From Pocillopora verrucosa (taxonomy: Eukaryota > Cnidaria > Anthozoa > Scleractinia > Pocilloporidae), in the NCBI RefSeq assembly GCF_036669915.1, contig NC_089312.1, positions 17,323,317-17,387,316 on the forward strand: a DNA stretch of 64,000 bases. Reading direction: 5' to 3'. Made by a program: the position numbers and the translations under genes. Position 1 is the stretch's first letter; the number at the start of each line of letters is the position of its first letter. Positions 10,986 through 21,800 of the stretch are shown here, piece by piece. The notes below the pieces were generated by a model. It had not been told where the DNA came from and did no database searches. It saw only the letters and a program-made list of their open reading frames with translations.

Positions 10986-11423
10986 AAATGGTAGTAACCA
11001 ATCAAGCCGAAAAAAACAAGAAGTACAAGACGTAAAGCGAGTCGAGAAAAACGAGCAAGAAAGTTAGAGAGGACACCAAAATAGGCAGAGTGCGGTGAAA
11101 GGAACGCGAAAGAGAACAGGAAAAGACAAGTAAAAAGGCAAATATCTAGCGAAGAGCAACGCGAGAAGGAAATACAAAGAAGCTCCTGAAAATTAAACAG
11201 ACTTAGAAGAGGTCATCAACAGAGAGAAGCGAACTACAAAGGATCCGAGAAAGACGAGGAGGTAAGTCGTGTCTTATCTAGGTTTTCTCTAACGCTAAGG
11301 CCCAGAAATTCAAACCTATTTTAACAATCGTCGTTTGATCTTAGCTTCAGTTTAAAATTAAAATCACGTTGCAGTAAAACAATGACTTTGGCCTTCATCG
11401 CCTAAAAACCCTCGCGCCGGTTC
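10986..11423. other. Purine-rich non-coding stretch
   Basis: From about 11000 to 11270 the plus strand is strongly purine-rich (GAGAAAAACGAGCAAGAAAG and similar). All frames are interrupted by stops. It has no partner elsewhere in the window. It separates the broken Tx1-like LINE from the left end of the large transposon. Confidence 0.5.
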
Positions 11424-11446
11424 CACAGGAAAAATTTAAGATTCAA
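11421..11446 (+). repeat. Left target duplication (TTC) and terminal inverted repeat of the CACTA element
   Basis: TTC at 11421-11423 is followed by CACAGGAAAAATTTAAGATTC from 11424. The right end carries the inverse with one extra A. The inverted repeat is about 21 bp, in the usual range for CACTA elements. The CACAG start differs from the plant consensus CACTA/CACTG. Confidence 0.85.
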
Positions 11447-12000
11447 AGTTGGAATAACATTGGTAAATATGTGGAATGATAATCCAATGTTGGCATATTA
11501 TTGGTTATTTTAATGCTACCAATATTATACCAATGATATTCCAAAAAATGTAAATTTAGATATGCCAACATAGGTACTTTACTGGATAATAATAAATTAT
11601 TATTGGTAAACCTGACAACACCCATACCAATAATGGAAGATCATTGGAATTCCTGAACACCTTTACCAATAAGATACCAATGGTATACCAGTTTTGACCG
11701 ACATTTAACTCTTACATCTGCCAATATTGATATTTCATTGGATACTGATTGGGAGTTCTATCAAGATACATACCAATAATGGAAAATTATTGGAATTCCT
11801 GAACACATTTACCAATAAGATATCAACGGTATACCAATTTAGGTGAACATTTCACTCTAACATCTGCCTATATTGGCATTTCATTGGATAATGATTGGGA
11901 GTTCTAGCAAGATACATACCAATAATGGAAGATCATTGGAATTCCTGAACACATTTACCATGAGGTGCCAACGGTATACCATTATTGAATTCAAAGTTAT
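11447..12000. repeat. Left subterminal repeat region, including 146-bp tandem units
   Basis: Three units with a 146-bp period start at 11623, 11769 and 11915, each opening CATACCAATAATGGAA and holding TACCAATAAGAT and GGTATACCA palindromes. Before them are scattered TACCAAT/ATTGGTA words in both orientations. In CACTA elements such words are transposase-binding sites; here that role is inferred. Confidence 0.8.
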
Positions 12001-13858
12001 AGACACATGTACAGATAGAAATTACATGTAGCTATAATTTTATTGAAGGCATTCAAGCATACATACACTGTATCAATCTGGCCAATGATTATTGTAGAAC
12101 CCTAAGAAGAATAGAATGGAGTTTCTTTACACTGTTAATACAATGTTTATTTGGCTAGAAGTGGTGAAAAGCTAAATTTGGTACTACAGCTTCAGTTAAG
12201 CATCACGCCAAGAAGTAAACTGGATTACCCAGTCACCTGCAACTATACCAAGAATACTGTCAAACATAATTTCTTGATTTCTAGTGCCTTCTGGCACCCA
12301 CAGAACATCATCATCCCTCTTCTTGAAAAACCGTCCAGTTACACTATGCCTTGTGATATTGAAAGCTAAAACTCTGGCTCTCCAGATGGTGTCTGCATCA
12401 TCTCCTCGAACATATATCATGTCATTTACAGAGGGATAGAACGGTACAACAACAGTTCCTGGTGTCACTGGAAAAATGCAGCACATGAAATCTACCACCA
12501 AGTAGCTTGGTTGTCCAGCCACGTCCTCATCTTTGGCAAGAATAACCTTGGACTGATATTTTTAACAGGAAAAACAGTTAATTGGTAATCTTCCTGAACT
12601 AGGCGTCCCCCATTACCGTTGAAGCCCAGACCACGAAAAGGTCTAGCACAGACAAAATACATACTTTCATCAGCAACAGGAACTCGGAAAATTTTCTGTA
12701 ATGTAACTACTACCTCACCACTTTGTTGGCTGACAACAATTGCATTTTCGTTGACTCTGTATAACAGACCACTAAATCCATGAGTTGGCTTCCAGATGCT
12801 TCAATAGCTTGTAGCAGTATCCTGTACTTCATCATCAGGCACACTACACAGGTTTGCAATTTCATGTTGTAGGTGATTGGACAGTATATAAAGTTTTGGA
12901 GCACCAACTAATACACCTATGGCATCCCCTTGATTGCGAACAACCAGACTTGCTTTATACAGCTTCTTTGCTTGATCAATGGATTTTGCCCACAGCTGAA
13001 ATATAAGAGTAACTTTCAAATACATACATGTACAAACACTGTCCAAGTACATTGTATAACTGTTACTAATAAATTATTAACATAATGTAGTCCTGCATGA
13101 GAAATAAAAAAAGGACACCTAATAATTAAGCGTTGTGCATCATTAAGAAAATGGGTTTTATAATGATTATCAAGTGAATTACCAAAACTCAGCATAATAC
13201 ACAGTAATAAATACTGATTTTCTTTTCTGTTGAATGCAAATAGCTTTATGTATTAATTCCTCTAGTTTCAACAAATGACTGAATAATGACTTTGCCCTCA
13301 ATGCTGTCACCTACATGTATAGTAGGATACTGGTGTACATTGTACATGTATATGCCTACCAACTCTTCATTTACACAATGTGGATCATATCCCTGACCAT
13401 CTTTCTCCTTTCTCATCTTGATGAATTCCCGTCTACATTCTGATGATGCAAAAGTGCACTCTATGTTTTTGCAGTTGCTGGACTGTCTCACATATCTTCT
13501 CACTGCTCTCTCCTTAGTCCAGCAAGAATAGCTGTCAAGTCCACTGAACCTTCTAATGTCATCCTTGAAATTCAAAAGGTTGTAAACAATCATGACACAT
13601 GCAGTTGGACCTCTCCTTTCTTCCAACAGAACAGCATATCGCAATTCTATTTCATGAAATGTGTGTGTGTCTTCCTCACTCCATCCATTTCTGGCATGGA
13701 GAGAGGGCAGTCGTTTTTTTCCCTGCAGTTACAATTGTTTTCTGTGGAGGGTGTTTTGCTTGTCTCGAGGATTTTTCTGTTGTGCTTCTTAATTATGGTT
13801 TACAAGTTGTCTGTGCAGCTATAACTAACTGAAAAACAACTGCCTCACTTGAAGCGTC

Positions 13859-14320
13859 GTCTACAACGCCAACGTAACAACAGAAAATGACACAACCGGA
13901 AAGAATTACATTGGACTAACTGAAGGAACTTTTAAAGAACGTTACACGCAACACAAACTTTCTTTTCGGAACAGAAAAACTTTACAGAAAAAACAGAAAA
14001 ACTTTACTTAGTTAGAACTAAGAAGCCGTCTTTATTAAACAAAAGAACAGAACTCATTTCTAAATGCCGCCACGAGAATAAGTTTTACTTAGCAAATTTC
14101 ACAAGCCGCCAACAATAGCTCTGTAGAATCTTTATTTCACACGTAGATCAGATCATTACACAAGCGAATTAATTAGCTACTTATCTAATTTGTATATAAG
14201 GAGGTATGTTCTTCATTGAATAAAGTTCTGTCTGACGAGCGCTTAGGCGCGAAACTCAGAGTAACAGAGAATCGATGCGTCCTCTTTGATTCTTTCACTT
14301 ATATATACCCCTTACTTTAT
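13859..14320 (+). pseudogene. Penelope-like element remnant with GIY-YIG endonuclease
   Basis: It lies inside an intron of the transposase gene, in opposite orientation. At 13859-14011 a frame reads NYIGLTEGTFKERYTQHKLSF, the GIY-YIG (here NYIG) endonuclease of Penelope-like retroelements. At 14008-14118 a second piece reads LLNKRTELISKCRHENKFYL, which matches the C-terminal part of the same domain. The cysteine-containing middle is deleted. A hammerhead-type ribozyme follows at 14227-14268, as expected for the terminal repeats of these elements. The reverse transcriptase itself is absent. Confidence 0.75.
14227..14268 (+). ncRNA. Hammerhead ribozyme motif of a Penelope-like element
   Basis: All conserved core parts are present in order: CTGACGA (14232-14238, fits CUGANGA), stem II GCGC/GCGC around a TTAG loop (14239-14250), GAAA (14251-14254), a very short stem III CTC-A-GAG (14255-14261), then T-A with the predicted cleavage after 14263. 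Stem I is closed by TCTGT (14227-14231) and ACAGA (14264-14268). Stem III is too short for a stable hairpin and is self-complementary, so action as a dimer is likely, as described for ribozymes of Penelope-like elements. Confidence 0.7.
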
Positions 14321-14412
14321 AAATGAATGGGTCAGTAACTTACAATATGGAGTTTGATATCCGTACTGTAAGTTACGAACTGGGTTTTTTCCCGTTCATT
14401 TATAAATCAACG
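14318..14412. repeat. Small inverted-repeat element in transposase intron
   Basis: TTTATAAATGAATGGGTCAG on the left is mirrored on the right by sequence ending CCGTTCATTTATAAA, with AACTTACA/TGTAAGTTAC inside. A related sequence with GTACTGTAAGTTATGG lies at 15596-15700 in the next intron. Both look like copies of one MITE family. Confidence 0.45.
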
Positions 14413-16266
14413 GGAAGAAACGAGGATCTGTCACTTACAGCACGGACTGAGAAAACGAGGTTAGCAAGATATTTATTACATCTGTGAGGTTAATTGGGCG
14501 CGCGGGAAAGGGAACTTTGAAATTTAGTGGGCGGTACAGCTCAGTAGAATACGGTCCGCAAAATTGACCAGTCACAGTGCCCGCACTAACTGAGAGATAT
14601 AATAATTAACTAATAAAATTGCACCTTTCCAGTGTCCTATTGTCTTGGTTAACTTCTTGGGGTACCTAGATGACTTCAACTCTGAAAGGAAAAATAAACA
14701 AGAGGCTACAATTACAGCACTGAAGACTAAATTCAGTCTCTTTCTCTTGTATCTTGCAAATGTAGCTGAACAGGTACTGTACATAGTGTTAACTTGGGCT
14801 ACGAGTGAACACTCACTCTGAAAAGCAACAATAATTATTTAAGTTTGATAGGAGAAACTTACCACTTGGCCATGGTATGTTGTCAAGACCGCTGTCTACT
14901 ATTGACCAGTCAATACCATTAATATCATCATTTATCAAATCCAGAAGGGCATTTTTCACAAGATTTAGTGAGATGGTATGCATTTCATCATAAACACTAC
15001 TTTTGTCATAGAGAAAACCATACAGTGAGTAGAGCCTGTGTAAAATTGATAGACCTGTATAACCAGTATCTCTTGACATCCTTTGCCTGACTGTAGACCT
15101 TTCCTCCTCATCAATGGCATGTATTTGGTCAAGTTTGTCAATAACATTCTTCTCATTTGCTGGGAATCTACCATGTTTACGGAAATCTGTGTAGTAATAG
15201 TGACAGCTCTCTGGGACATAAACGTCTGTAAAAGAAAGATGTACCTCGCACTTATCCTGCAAAAAAAATTAACCACTTGAAAATGAGGATAAAGTAGTTC
15301 CATTCAATGGTAACTTTGTTTTTCAGTTGTCATAATTGAAATCATCAAAGCTCTTTTGGTTGCTAGAAAAGAAGCACGTCAGCATGGAATCTACCAGTGC
15401 CTGCAGCTGCTTCCATTTTCTGCTCTTAGTATTATTATTATTATTATACCTTTCAGTTAGTAAACACATTGTGATTGGTCAATTTTTCGGGCCATATTCT
15501 CCTATGATGCTCGCTAAATTTGAAAGATTACTTTCCCGTGCGCCTGATTAACCTCAGATATATAATAAATATCTTACTAACCTCATTTCTCCGTCCGTAC
15601 TGTAAGTTATGGATCCTCTTTTTTTCGTGTTGATTTATGGCCCACGCATGATAAGCAAACAGGAAAAACTCAGTCCGTAACTTGTAGTACAGTTCTTGAA
15701 CTCAGTTAGTATGAGGTACATATTACCACAGCTTTGACACAATATTATTTTATAGGTGAAGTCTTGTTCTTACTAGTAACATGACATCGTCGACAACCAC
15801 ACTTTCCCATTTTGACAAATTTCCCAACTTCGCACAGCCCATTGTGGTCTCCAGACCAGCATAATATAAGATGTCTGATCAGTGCTGGCCCTTCTGGCTT
15901 GTCACAAACAGCAGCATGGCAGTTAACTTTTTTCGTGGAAATACAGGAATGACCTACATTCACACACTCCATCAGGAAGAGCTACATGATCATTAAGAGT
16001 AACTTATTTAAATTATCTTCATTCCACCACAACTAAAAACAGTCAAGAATTCAGTGAGGGCTATACTACATTCAGCTATATGTACAAGTGTATATTTTGT
16101 GGGTAAAAATTATATTTAGGAAAACATTTTTAACCAAGGTTCATTCTCAAATCTCTTTGTCTCCGTAGCCAAATTATTCAAAATTAGGGTTGGGAGACAA
16201 AGTAAATTGATTTTCAACCTAGAGGTTAAAAATTTTTTTCCTGAAATTAATTTTTAACAGCAACAC

Positions 16267-16690
16267 ATAATTTATATAAATTACATCATTGCAGAAAGGT
16301 CAAAAGTTTACAGGGCAACACTATTACTCCTGCCAGAGCTGAACTATTAAACAAAATAAAATATTAATGTATAATTTATATAAATTACATCATTGCAGAA
16401 AGGTCAAAAGTTTACAGGGCAACACTATTACTCCTGCCAGAGCTGAACTATTAAACAAAATAAAAATATTAATGTATAATTTATATAAATTACATCATTG
16501 CAGAAAGGTCAAAAGTTTACAGGGCAACACTATTACTCCTGCCAGAGCTGAACTATTAAACAAAATAAAAATATTAATGTATAATTTATATAAATTACAT
16601 CATTGCAGAAAGGTCAAAAGTTTATTGGGCAACACTATTACTCCTGCCAGAGCTGAACTATTAGACAAAATAAAAATATTAATGTATAAC
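16267..16690. repeat. Four tandem copies of a ~105-bp unit in transposase intron
   Basis: Units start at 16267, 16371, 16476 and 16581 and are almost identical. Read on the minus strand, each contains a polypyrimidine tract, an AG and a short open stretch (LAGVIVLP...LLTFLQ). An exon is expected in this interval from the phases of the neighbouring exons, so the array may have amplified a small exon with its acceptor site. The last unit carries three substitutions. Confidence 0.75.
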
Positions 16691-17104
16691 TGCAAATAAA
16701 GCTGCAAATTACCATCAATGAATCCATCTTCAATGTCTGTCATCAGTGGGTCAAGAAATGGATCAAGAGACAAGGGACGCTTCTTTGAAAGAAGATAGGA
16801 GGGTACAAACCCAACTACATGCACTTCATCTGTACGGCATCTCTGTTCTTTGGACATGGATGCCATAGTAATTTCAATTGCCCCTAAACAGAAGAAAACA
16901 AAAAGGCATACTTAGAAATATATAAAGTCAAAACCTGTGAAGCATTCGTTCATCCATTAACCAATACAGTCAGTGCTTCAGAAATAATAATTAATAATGT
17001 ACAATAAGTATCATTCTAAGTTACTATTAGGATAATTAATATGCAGTAGAACCTACCTGACCCACACGACATGGAAGAAAATGGTTGCCATCCATCCCAG
17101 TGGG

Positions 17105-17522
17105 CTTTCAATTTAAATAACAAAATATGTTGCTTTTAAATTTCTGATGTTAGCAATATTTTTTAACTCAAAAAGGTTAGGGGAATGTAAAATGTACATC
17201 TTGTGAGTTGTAGACTCCATCTCATTGAAAATACTGTATCTTGTCAAAAAAATATGACCAACCCATTTGTTTTCAGGAAAATAGAAGACAAATTCCATGT
17301 GTTTTCAGATCATATTATGAGAGTATTTCTATTATTTTTCCAACAGAGTTTATAGGAATTTTCAAAAAATCATATTGTTAATATCAATAAGCAAAAAATT
17401 AAGAAGGCAGCCAGTGCTGTCTTCCCAAAATCCAACTAATAATAATCCTATTGAGTCATATCATCTACGTGATTGTGTGGTTTTTCTTCTTTATCTCAAT
17501 TTTTTTTTCATAATATGCATAC
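17105..17522 (-). other. First intron of the transposase gene
   Basis: The donor is G-GTATGC after GATG at 17523 and the acceptor AG is at 17106-17105. The sequence is AT-rich with no other feature. Both sides join in phase one to give an uninterrupted reading across the 48-bp second exon, which supports the splice choice. Confidence 0.6.
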
Positions 17523-18717
17523 CATCATAAGCTAGGTTTCGTGGGTCACCTCTTGTTTTCTTTGGAATGTGATCAAAGACATTATAGCATCTAGGGCATT
17601 CAACTTCTCGTGTTTCACCGTAGCCAACACCTTTACATGGAGAACTGTTTAACAGCTCAGGTGAGAGAACAGCTTTGCAACCAGGTGCTGGGCATCTAAC
17701 TGGCAGCATCCATTCTTTATCAGGATCCCAAAAGTAAGACAATTTTGCAAACTCTGTACCATCCCAAAATTCCTTCTTTAAAGGCCACCCCCAGTCCTCT
17801 TGCCTTTCAGGAGGCAACCAATGTTCTTTCTCTGGCCAATGTGCAGTGATCTTCTTACACATTTCTTCACAGGAAAATCACCTTTTCACTTTGTCTTGAA
17901 CACTAAGATAATAATAAGGAATTGTTCCTTGTTTGCCACAGTGAGGACAAACATCTGTTCTGGACTCTAGTAGTACATACAAAGAGGGATGACTAGCATC
18001 CAAACAGATGTAATATAACTTGGGCATCTGAAAACCAATATCACCCAGCAGGGTTTGGACATCTTCCCATGATGAAGGCCACAGGCTCTGAGCTTCTTCA
18101 TTGTTCTCACAGTGCAAGTTAGCTCCCCATTTCAAAAGATCTTCAAATGTCTTGATTGAAAATCCAACAGTTCCTTTTATTTCTACCAGTCTTAAGACCG
18201 CTTCCCTGAAAAAAGCTATCATACCATTTCCTTGTTCTTCAGCTCTATCAGAAATGGTTGCCGGGTCACTCTCTGATCCCTCGTCCGAAAATGACTCGCT
18301 ATTAACAACATCACCTGAATGCGAACTGACAGTGTCCAAGACCACTGACTCGTCCGTTTCATCATCGTCCCTAGCAGCAGCCAAAAGCAAAGGAGAAGAC
18401 GAATCATCGAATTCAGTGTAGCTGTGTGAAACGTGAAAGCAGTCATTGGAAACGGAAGTTTTTGAAGAAGAAGTGATTTCTTCGTTGGAAGAAAGTTGAA
18501 TCGAGGTAGCTGCGATGTCCAGTTCTACACCATCGGGATCATCCACATCTGCATCAGAATACCTAATCCGTTTTCGCGTATGACGCCATGCAACCATTGG
18601 GTAAACTGCTCGATCTTCGCACTTCTCACAAGGGCAATGAACATGTACTTGACCTTTCGACGTAAAGTTTCTCGCTTCTGGGGTATTCGAACATTTACGA
18701 ATACTGCGCTTTCCCAT

Positions 18718-18741
18718 ACTCGTGTTTCTCTGAAACCTGCA
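18718..18741. promoter_or_regulatory. Left remnant of the divergent promoter, with target duplication
   Basis: Only 24 bases remain between the transposase start codon and the foldback insertion. The last eight, AACCTGCA (18734-18741), are repeated at 28040-28047 on the far side. Without the insertion the two start codons (18717 and 28180) would be about 156 bp apart, a typical bidirectional promoter. Confidence 0.6.
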
Positions 18742-21230
18742 CAACATGATCTCGAGACCGAAATTACGATTATCGTTATTTCTAAATTGGCACCAAATTT
18801 ATGGATATAGTAATTTCGTGGCACTCTTTACCAATGCTCTTTACCGTGTTAAATAAAGAGAAGGACTCGGTTCCACTGTCTTACAACATTCAAGATGGCG
18901 GAGGAAAGGGGTAAATGTGCGTTCAGTTGTGATCAGCATGATCTCGACACCAAGATAACGATTACCGTTATTTCTAAATTGGCCCTGAAATAACGAATAT
19001 CATAATTTCAGTGCATGTCTGAGACCTTCGGGCTCGAAGCTTGGGAACTAGTATTCAGGGAAAGATAAAATGGCGGCTTACGGCGGCGAAGGAAATCTCA
19101 GTAGTTTAATATTTAGCGTGAAAAGGCTTGGGTGTTGTGATCTGGTTCTCAAGTAAAAAAAAATCACGGTCTGCAATGGCCCTACCACCTTTTGAACAAC
19201 AAGAAAACATTGAAACGGTGGTAAAAAGCAGCAAGTTTCGAAGTCTAAACGAAAGATGGGTAAGCTGAGTTTCAGTCAAATATCATGACATTTGGGATGT
19301 AATTTCGATACCGAATAAATAGTTCTACATGGTTACACACGCATAGGATTCTGTTGTGTTCACGTGAAGGCCATTTCAGCCATTCCTGTCACTTGTAAGT
19401 GGTAGGAAATAAAAGATATGTATAGTTGTTTCGTATTGAAGCCCTGTGAAATCACAAATTTGATTTATTTCTTCTTTGTTTTAAGTGGTCATTATCCATT
19501 ACTTTTGGAAGTCGATGCTGATGAGAAAGAAAAAATGTTTATGATTATTTCTTCTCTCGAACATTTTATTATTTAGGTACCAAATAATCTTGATACTGAA
19601 GATCATTGCATCCATTATGAAAAAATTACCCTTGATTGCTTTGTCAACTGGAATGTATAATGTAATATACCTTGTGATTTGTGGGATTTTCACAAGTAAA
19701 CTAGAAATACTTGAAGAAGTTAATGATGTACTTAATGCAGAGCATTTGGTACAAAGTCTGCTTTGCTGTAATCTACCTGAAGGTGCTTTTTATATGCTAG
19801 TAAGACTTGCACAGCCCAGTCAAAATGTTTTTGAGTAGTAGAAAAGCTGGCCAAACCTCTTCCTGAAAAGCAGTCTGAAAAATGTGAAGTTAGCGGAAGG
19901 TACTTCATTGTAGGCGGCCAAATTGTAAGCTGCCAGCCCATTTTGAGTGAGCAGTAAAACTCAAGATTGGCTATTTTAGCTAATTTTATTGAGAACCAAA
20001 TTCCCAGCAACGGGCACAATTTTACTGGGCTATTTGTTATTTAACTACTTAGTAATATTCTTATTAAAATTTACTGCATTCCTTTCTAATAATTTGCTGC
20101 TGATTGTATGCTGTATATAGCTTATGATTTGTGTGATTTTCACAAGTAAATTAGAAATACCTGAAGATGGTAATGATGTACTAGATAATGTACTTGATGC
20201 AAAGCTATTTTGGTGCAAAGTGTGTGCCTTGTCCGTAGGTGATTTTGCATGCTAATAAGACTTGTAATTCAAATAATACACATCAGCTGGAGTGGGAATA
20301 TTAAAAGAAAAATAATAATATTTAGCTATACCAAGTTCTGGTTTTATGTCCAAAGTGTGTGCCTTGTCCGTAGGTGATTTTGCATGCTAATAAGACTTGT
20401 AATTCAAATAATACACATCAGCTGGAGTGGGAATATTAAAAGAAAAATAATAATATTTAGCTATACCAAGTTCTGGTTTTATGTCCAAATTAAGCACTTA
20501 GTTGAAGATCACTGCACTGCTCAGGTCCAGAAGGCTGAAAGAGTACTGTCTGCTGTTAGTTTGATTTTTGTCATTTCTATTGATTTATTTTATTTATCAA
20601 TGTTTCTTTGAATTGTAATTCATTGATCTCTTTCAATAGTGCAGGTTCGCTCATGTAACCTAATCTCCCACTTATGTATGTATGTATGGATGAGCTCAGT
20701 CAAAATGTTTTTGAGTGGAAGGCAAGCTGGTGATAGTAATAGGCAGCAGAGGCTGAACCTTGTCTTGAATGGAAGTGTGAAAAGTGTGAAGTTAGCGGCA
20801 GCTATATTGTGGCAGGCAGCCAAATTGTCAGCTGTGGCACATTTTGACTGGGCTGATTGTGTGTAGTATATATGTGCACTTCTTTTAGGGTGTTAAACAG
20901 GTTAAAGTACCAAGAAATCCTCTGTGATAACTTGATAATTCAAGATGTAAAAATTTTAAATAATAAGGTAAAGCTGGATCATTCTTAAGAGTTTCCATTT
21001 GCTCTGGAAATTTGGGGGAGGGTCAGGGGAGCATTATTTATACATAAATAATGTACATAAAAAGTAAAAAAAAAGGACCAAGGTAAAATCCCAATTTGTT
21101 TTAAGAGTTAATTTTATCAAGAGAAAACCCTGGATATAGCTTGGGATTTGTGTGATTTTCAAAAATTGTTAGGAACCTTGTTAATTTTCAGCTTCAAGAA
21201 CACAAGTACATAATCTTTAGTGCAGCCCTC
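18742..21230 (+). repeat. Left inverted arm of the foldback element
   Basis: The arm matches the reverse complement of about 25395-28039 in the same order. Near the tip the unit CATGATCTCGA...CGTTATTTCTAAATTGG occurs twice (18746-18787 and about 18948-18987), which looks like a subterminal binding repeat. A 135-bp segment is duplicated in tandem at 20216-20485 in this arm only. Open frames such as 20019-19732 also appear in the other arm, but they show no known domain. Confidence 0.8.
20216..20485 (+). repeat. 135-bp tandem duplication inside the left arm
   Basis: The word CAAAGTGTGTGCCTTGTCCG starts at 20216 and again at 20351, and the next 130 bases repeat almost exactly. The right arm (26190-26330) has a single copy, so the duplication came after the arms formed. 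Confidence 0.8.
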
Positions 21231-21339
21231 TTTTCTCCCCGCCATTATTCTAATTTTTTTATCAAGTTTCCTTTTTCTTGTGTTCAATTAATTCATTGTC
21301 TTTACAGGTGAAATTTTAATATCTGCTAGCACAATTATC

Positions 21340-21800
21340 TCTGCTAAGAGTGTCTACCATCACTCTTGCCGGTCTCATGCCCAAAACGCTGCAAACTAGC
21401 TGAAACTACATGTATTTCGTAAAATTGCAATGAAATCTATCTAAAAACACCAAAATCCGGCAGAACGCGCGAGTTTTTGCCAAATTTTACGCAAAAGTTG
21501 ACAAAAGCGCTCAATTCGACCCGAAAAACACTTTTTTTTTTTTTTTTTTTGCAAAAATCAGCCTATTTTACATTCAAAAGCACGATGTCTTTAACAAAAT
21601 AAGGATACAATCCATGTGAAAACACTTATTCCAGCTAAAACGCAGTCTTCTCAGTAAAATTTGGGCTGATTTTACCCACTTTTTGTGTAAATAGCTGCCA
21701 AAACCCTCTAAACTAGCTGGAACTACATGTTTTTCACAAGATCGCCATAAAATCTTGAAACGTTGCTTTAGGGACCTTTATGCCTCCAAAACGAGTTTTT
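21340..21800 (+). repeat. Inner inverted repeat, left side
   Basis: Parts of this segment pair with 24240-24850. For example, GGAACTACATGTTTTTCACA at 21719 is mirrored by the sequence at about 24546-24565, and TTCTCAGTAAAATTTGGGC at 21648 by 24654-24672. It also holds the T run 21531-21551. It therefore bounds a second inverted-repeat structure inside the foldback loop. Confidence 0.6.

Larger units (their letters stand above)
12196..18717 (-). pseudogene. tnp2-like CACTA transposase, multi-exon, broken
   Basis: Exons I can join by splice sites and phase: 18717-17523, 17104-17057, 16883-16713, 15981-15774, 15225-14863, 14681-14625, about 13690-13256, and about 13000-12196. The first exon starts MGKRSIRKCSN and has a Cys cluster (CPCEKCEDR), an acidic Ser-rich stretch and two zinc-ribbon-like Cys pairs (CPHCGKQG; CPAPGC...CPRC). 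Later exons carry LILCWSGDHNGLCEVGKF, CGCRRCH, then TGLSILHRLYSLYGF and YDEMHTISLNLVKNAL, all typical of the tnp2 transposase family. The first exon has an in-frame TGA at 17880-17878, the last has one at 12803-12801, and the frame shifts near 12555. One exon between 16713 and 15981 may be missing. The protein would cut and join the element ends; this copy cannot. Confidence 0.75.

Noticed and set aside
16367-16699. 110-codon frame with three near-identical internal repeats
   Set aside because: It is the plus-strand reading of the 105-bp intronic tandem array; it is antisense to the transposase gene and has no start context or known domain.
17044-17056. GCAGTAGAACCTACC as a possible left end of a pogo-like element matching 2322-2345
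   Set aside because: It overlaps the splice donor of the second transposase exon and is not followed by the expected inverted sequence.
19732-20019. 95-codon minus-strand frame, with a related frame at 26936-27163
   Set aside because: Both lie in the arms of the foldback element and are conserved only because the arms are; there is no recognisable domain and the frames break at different places.
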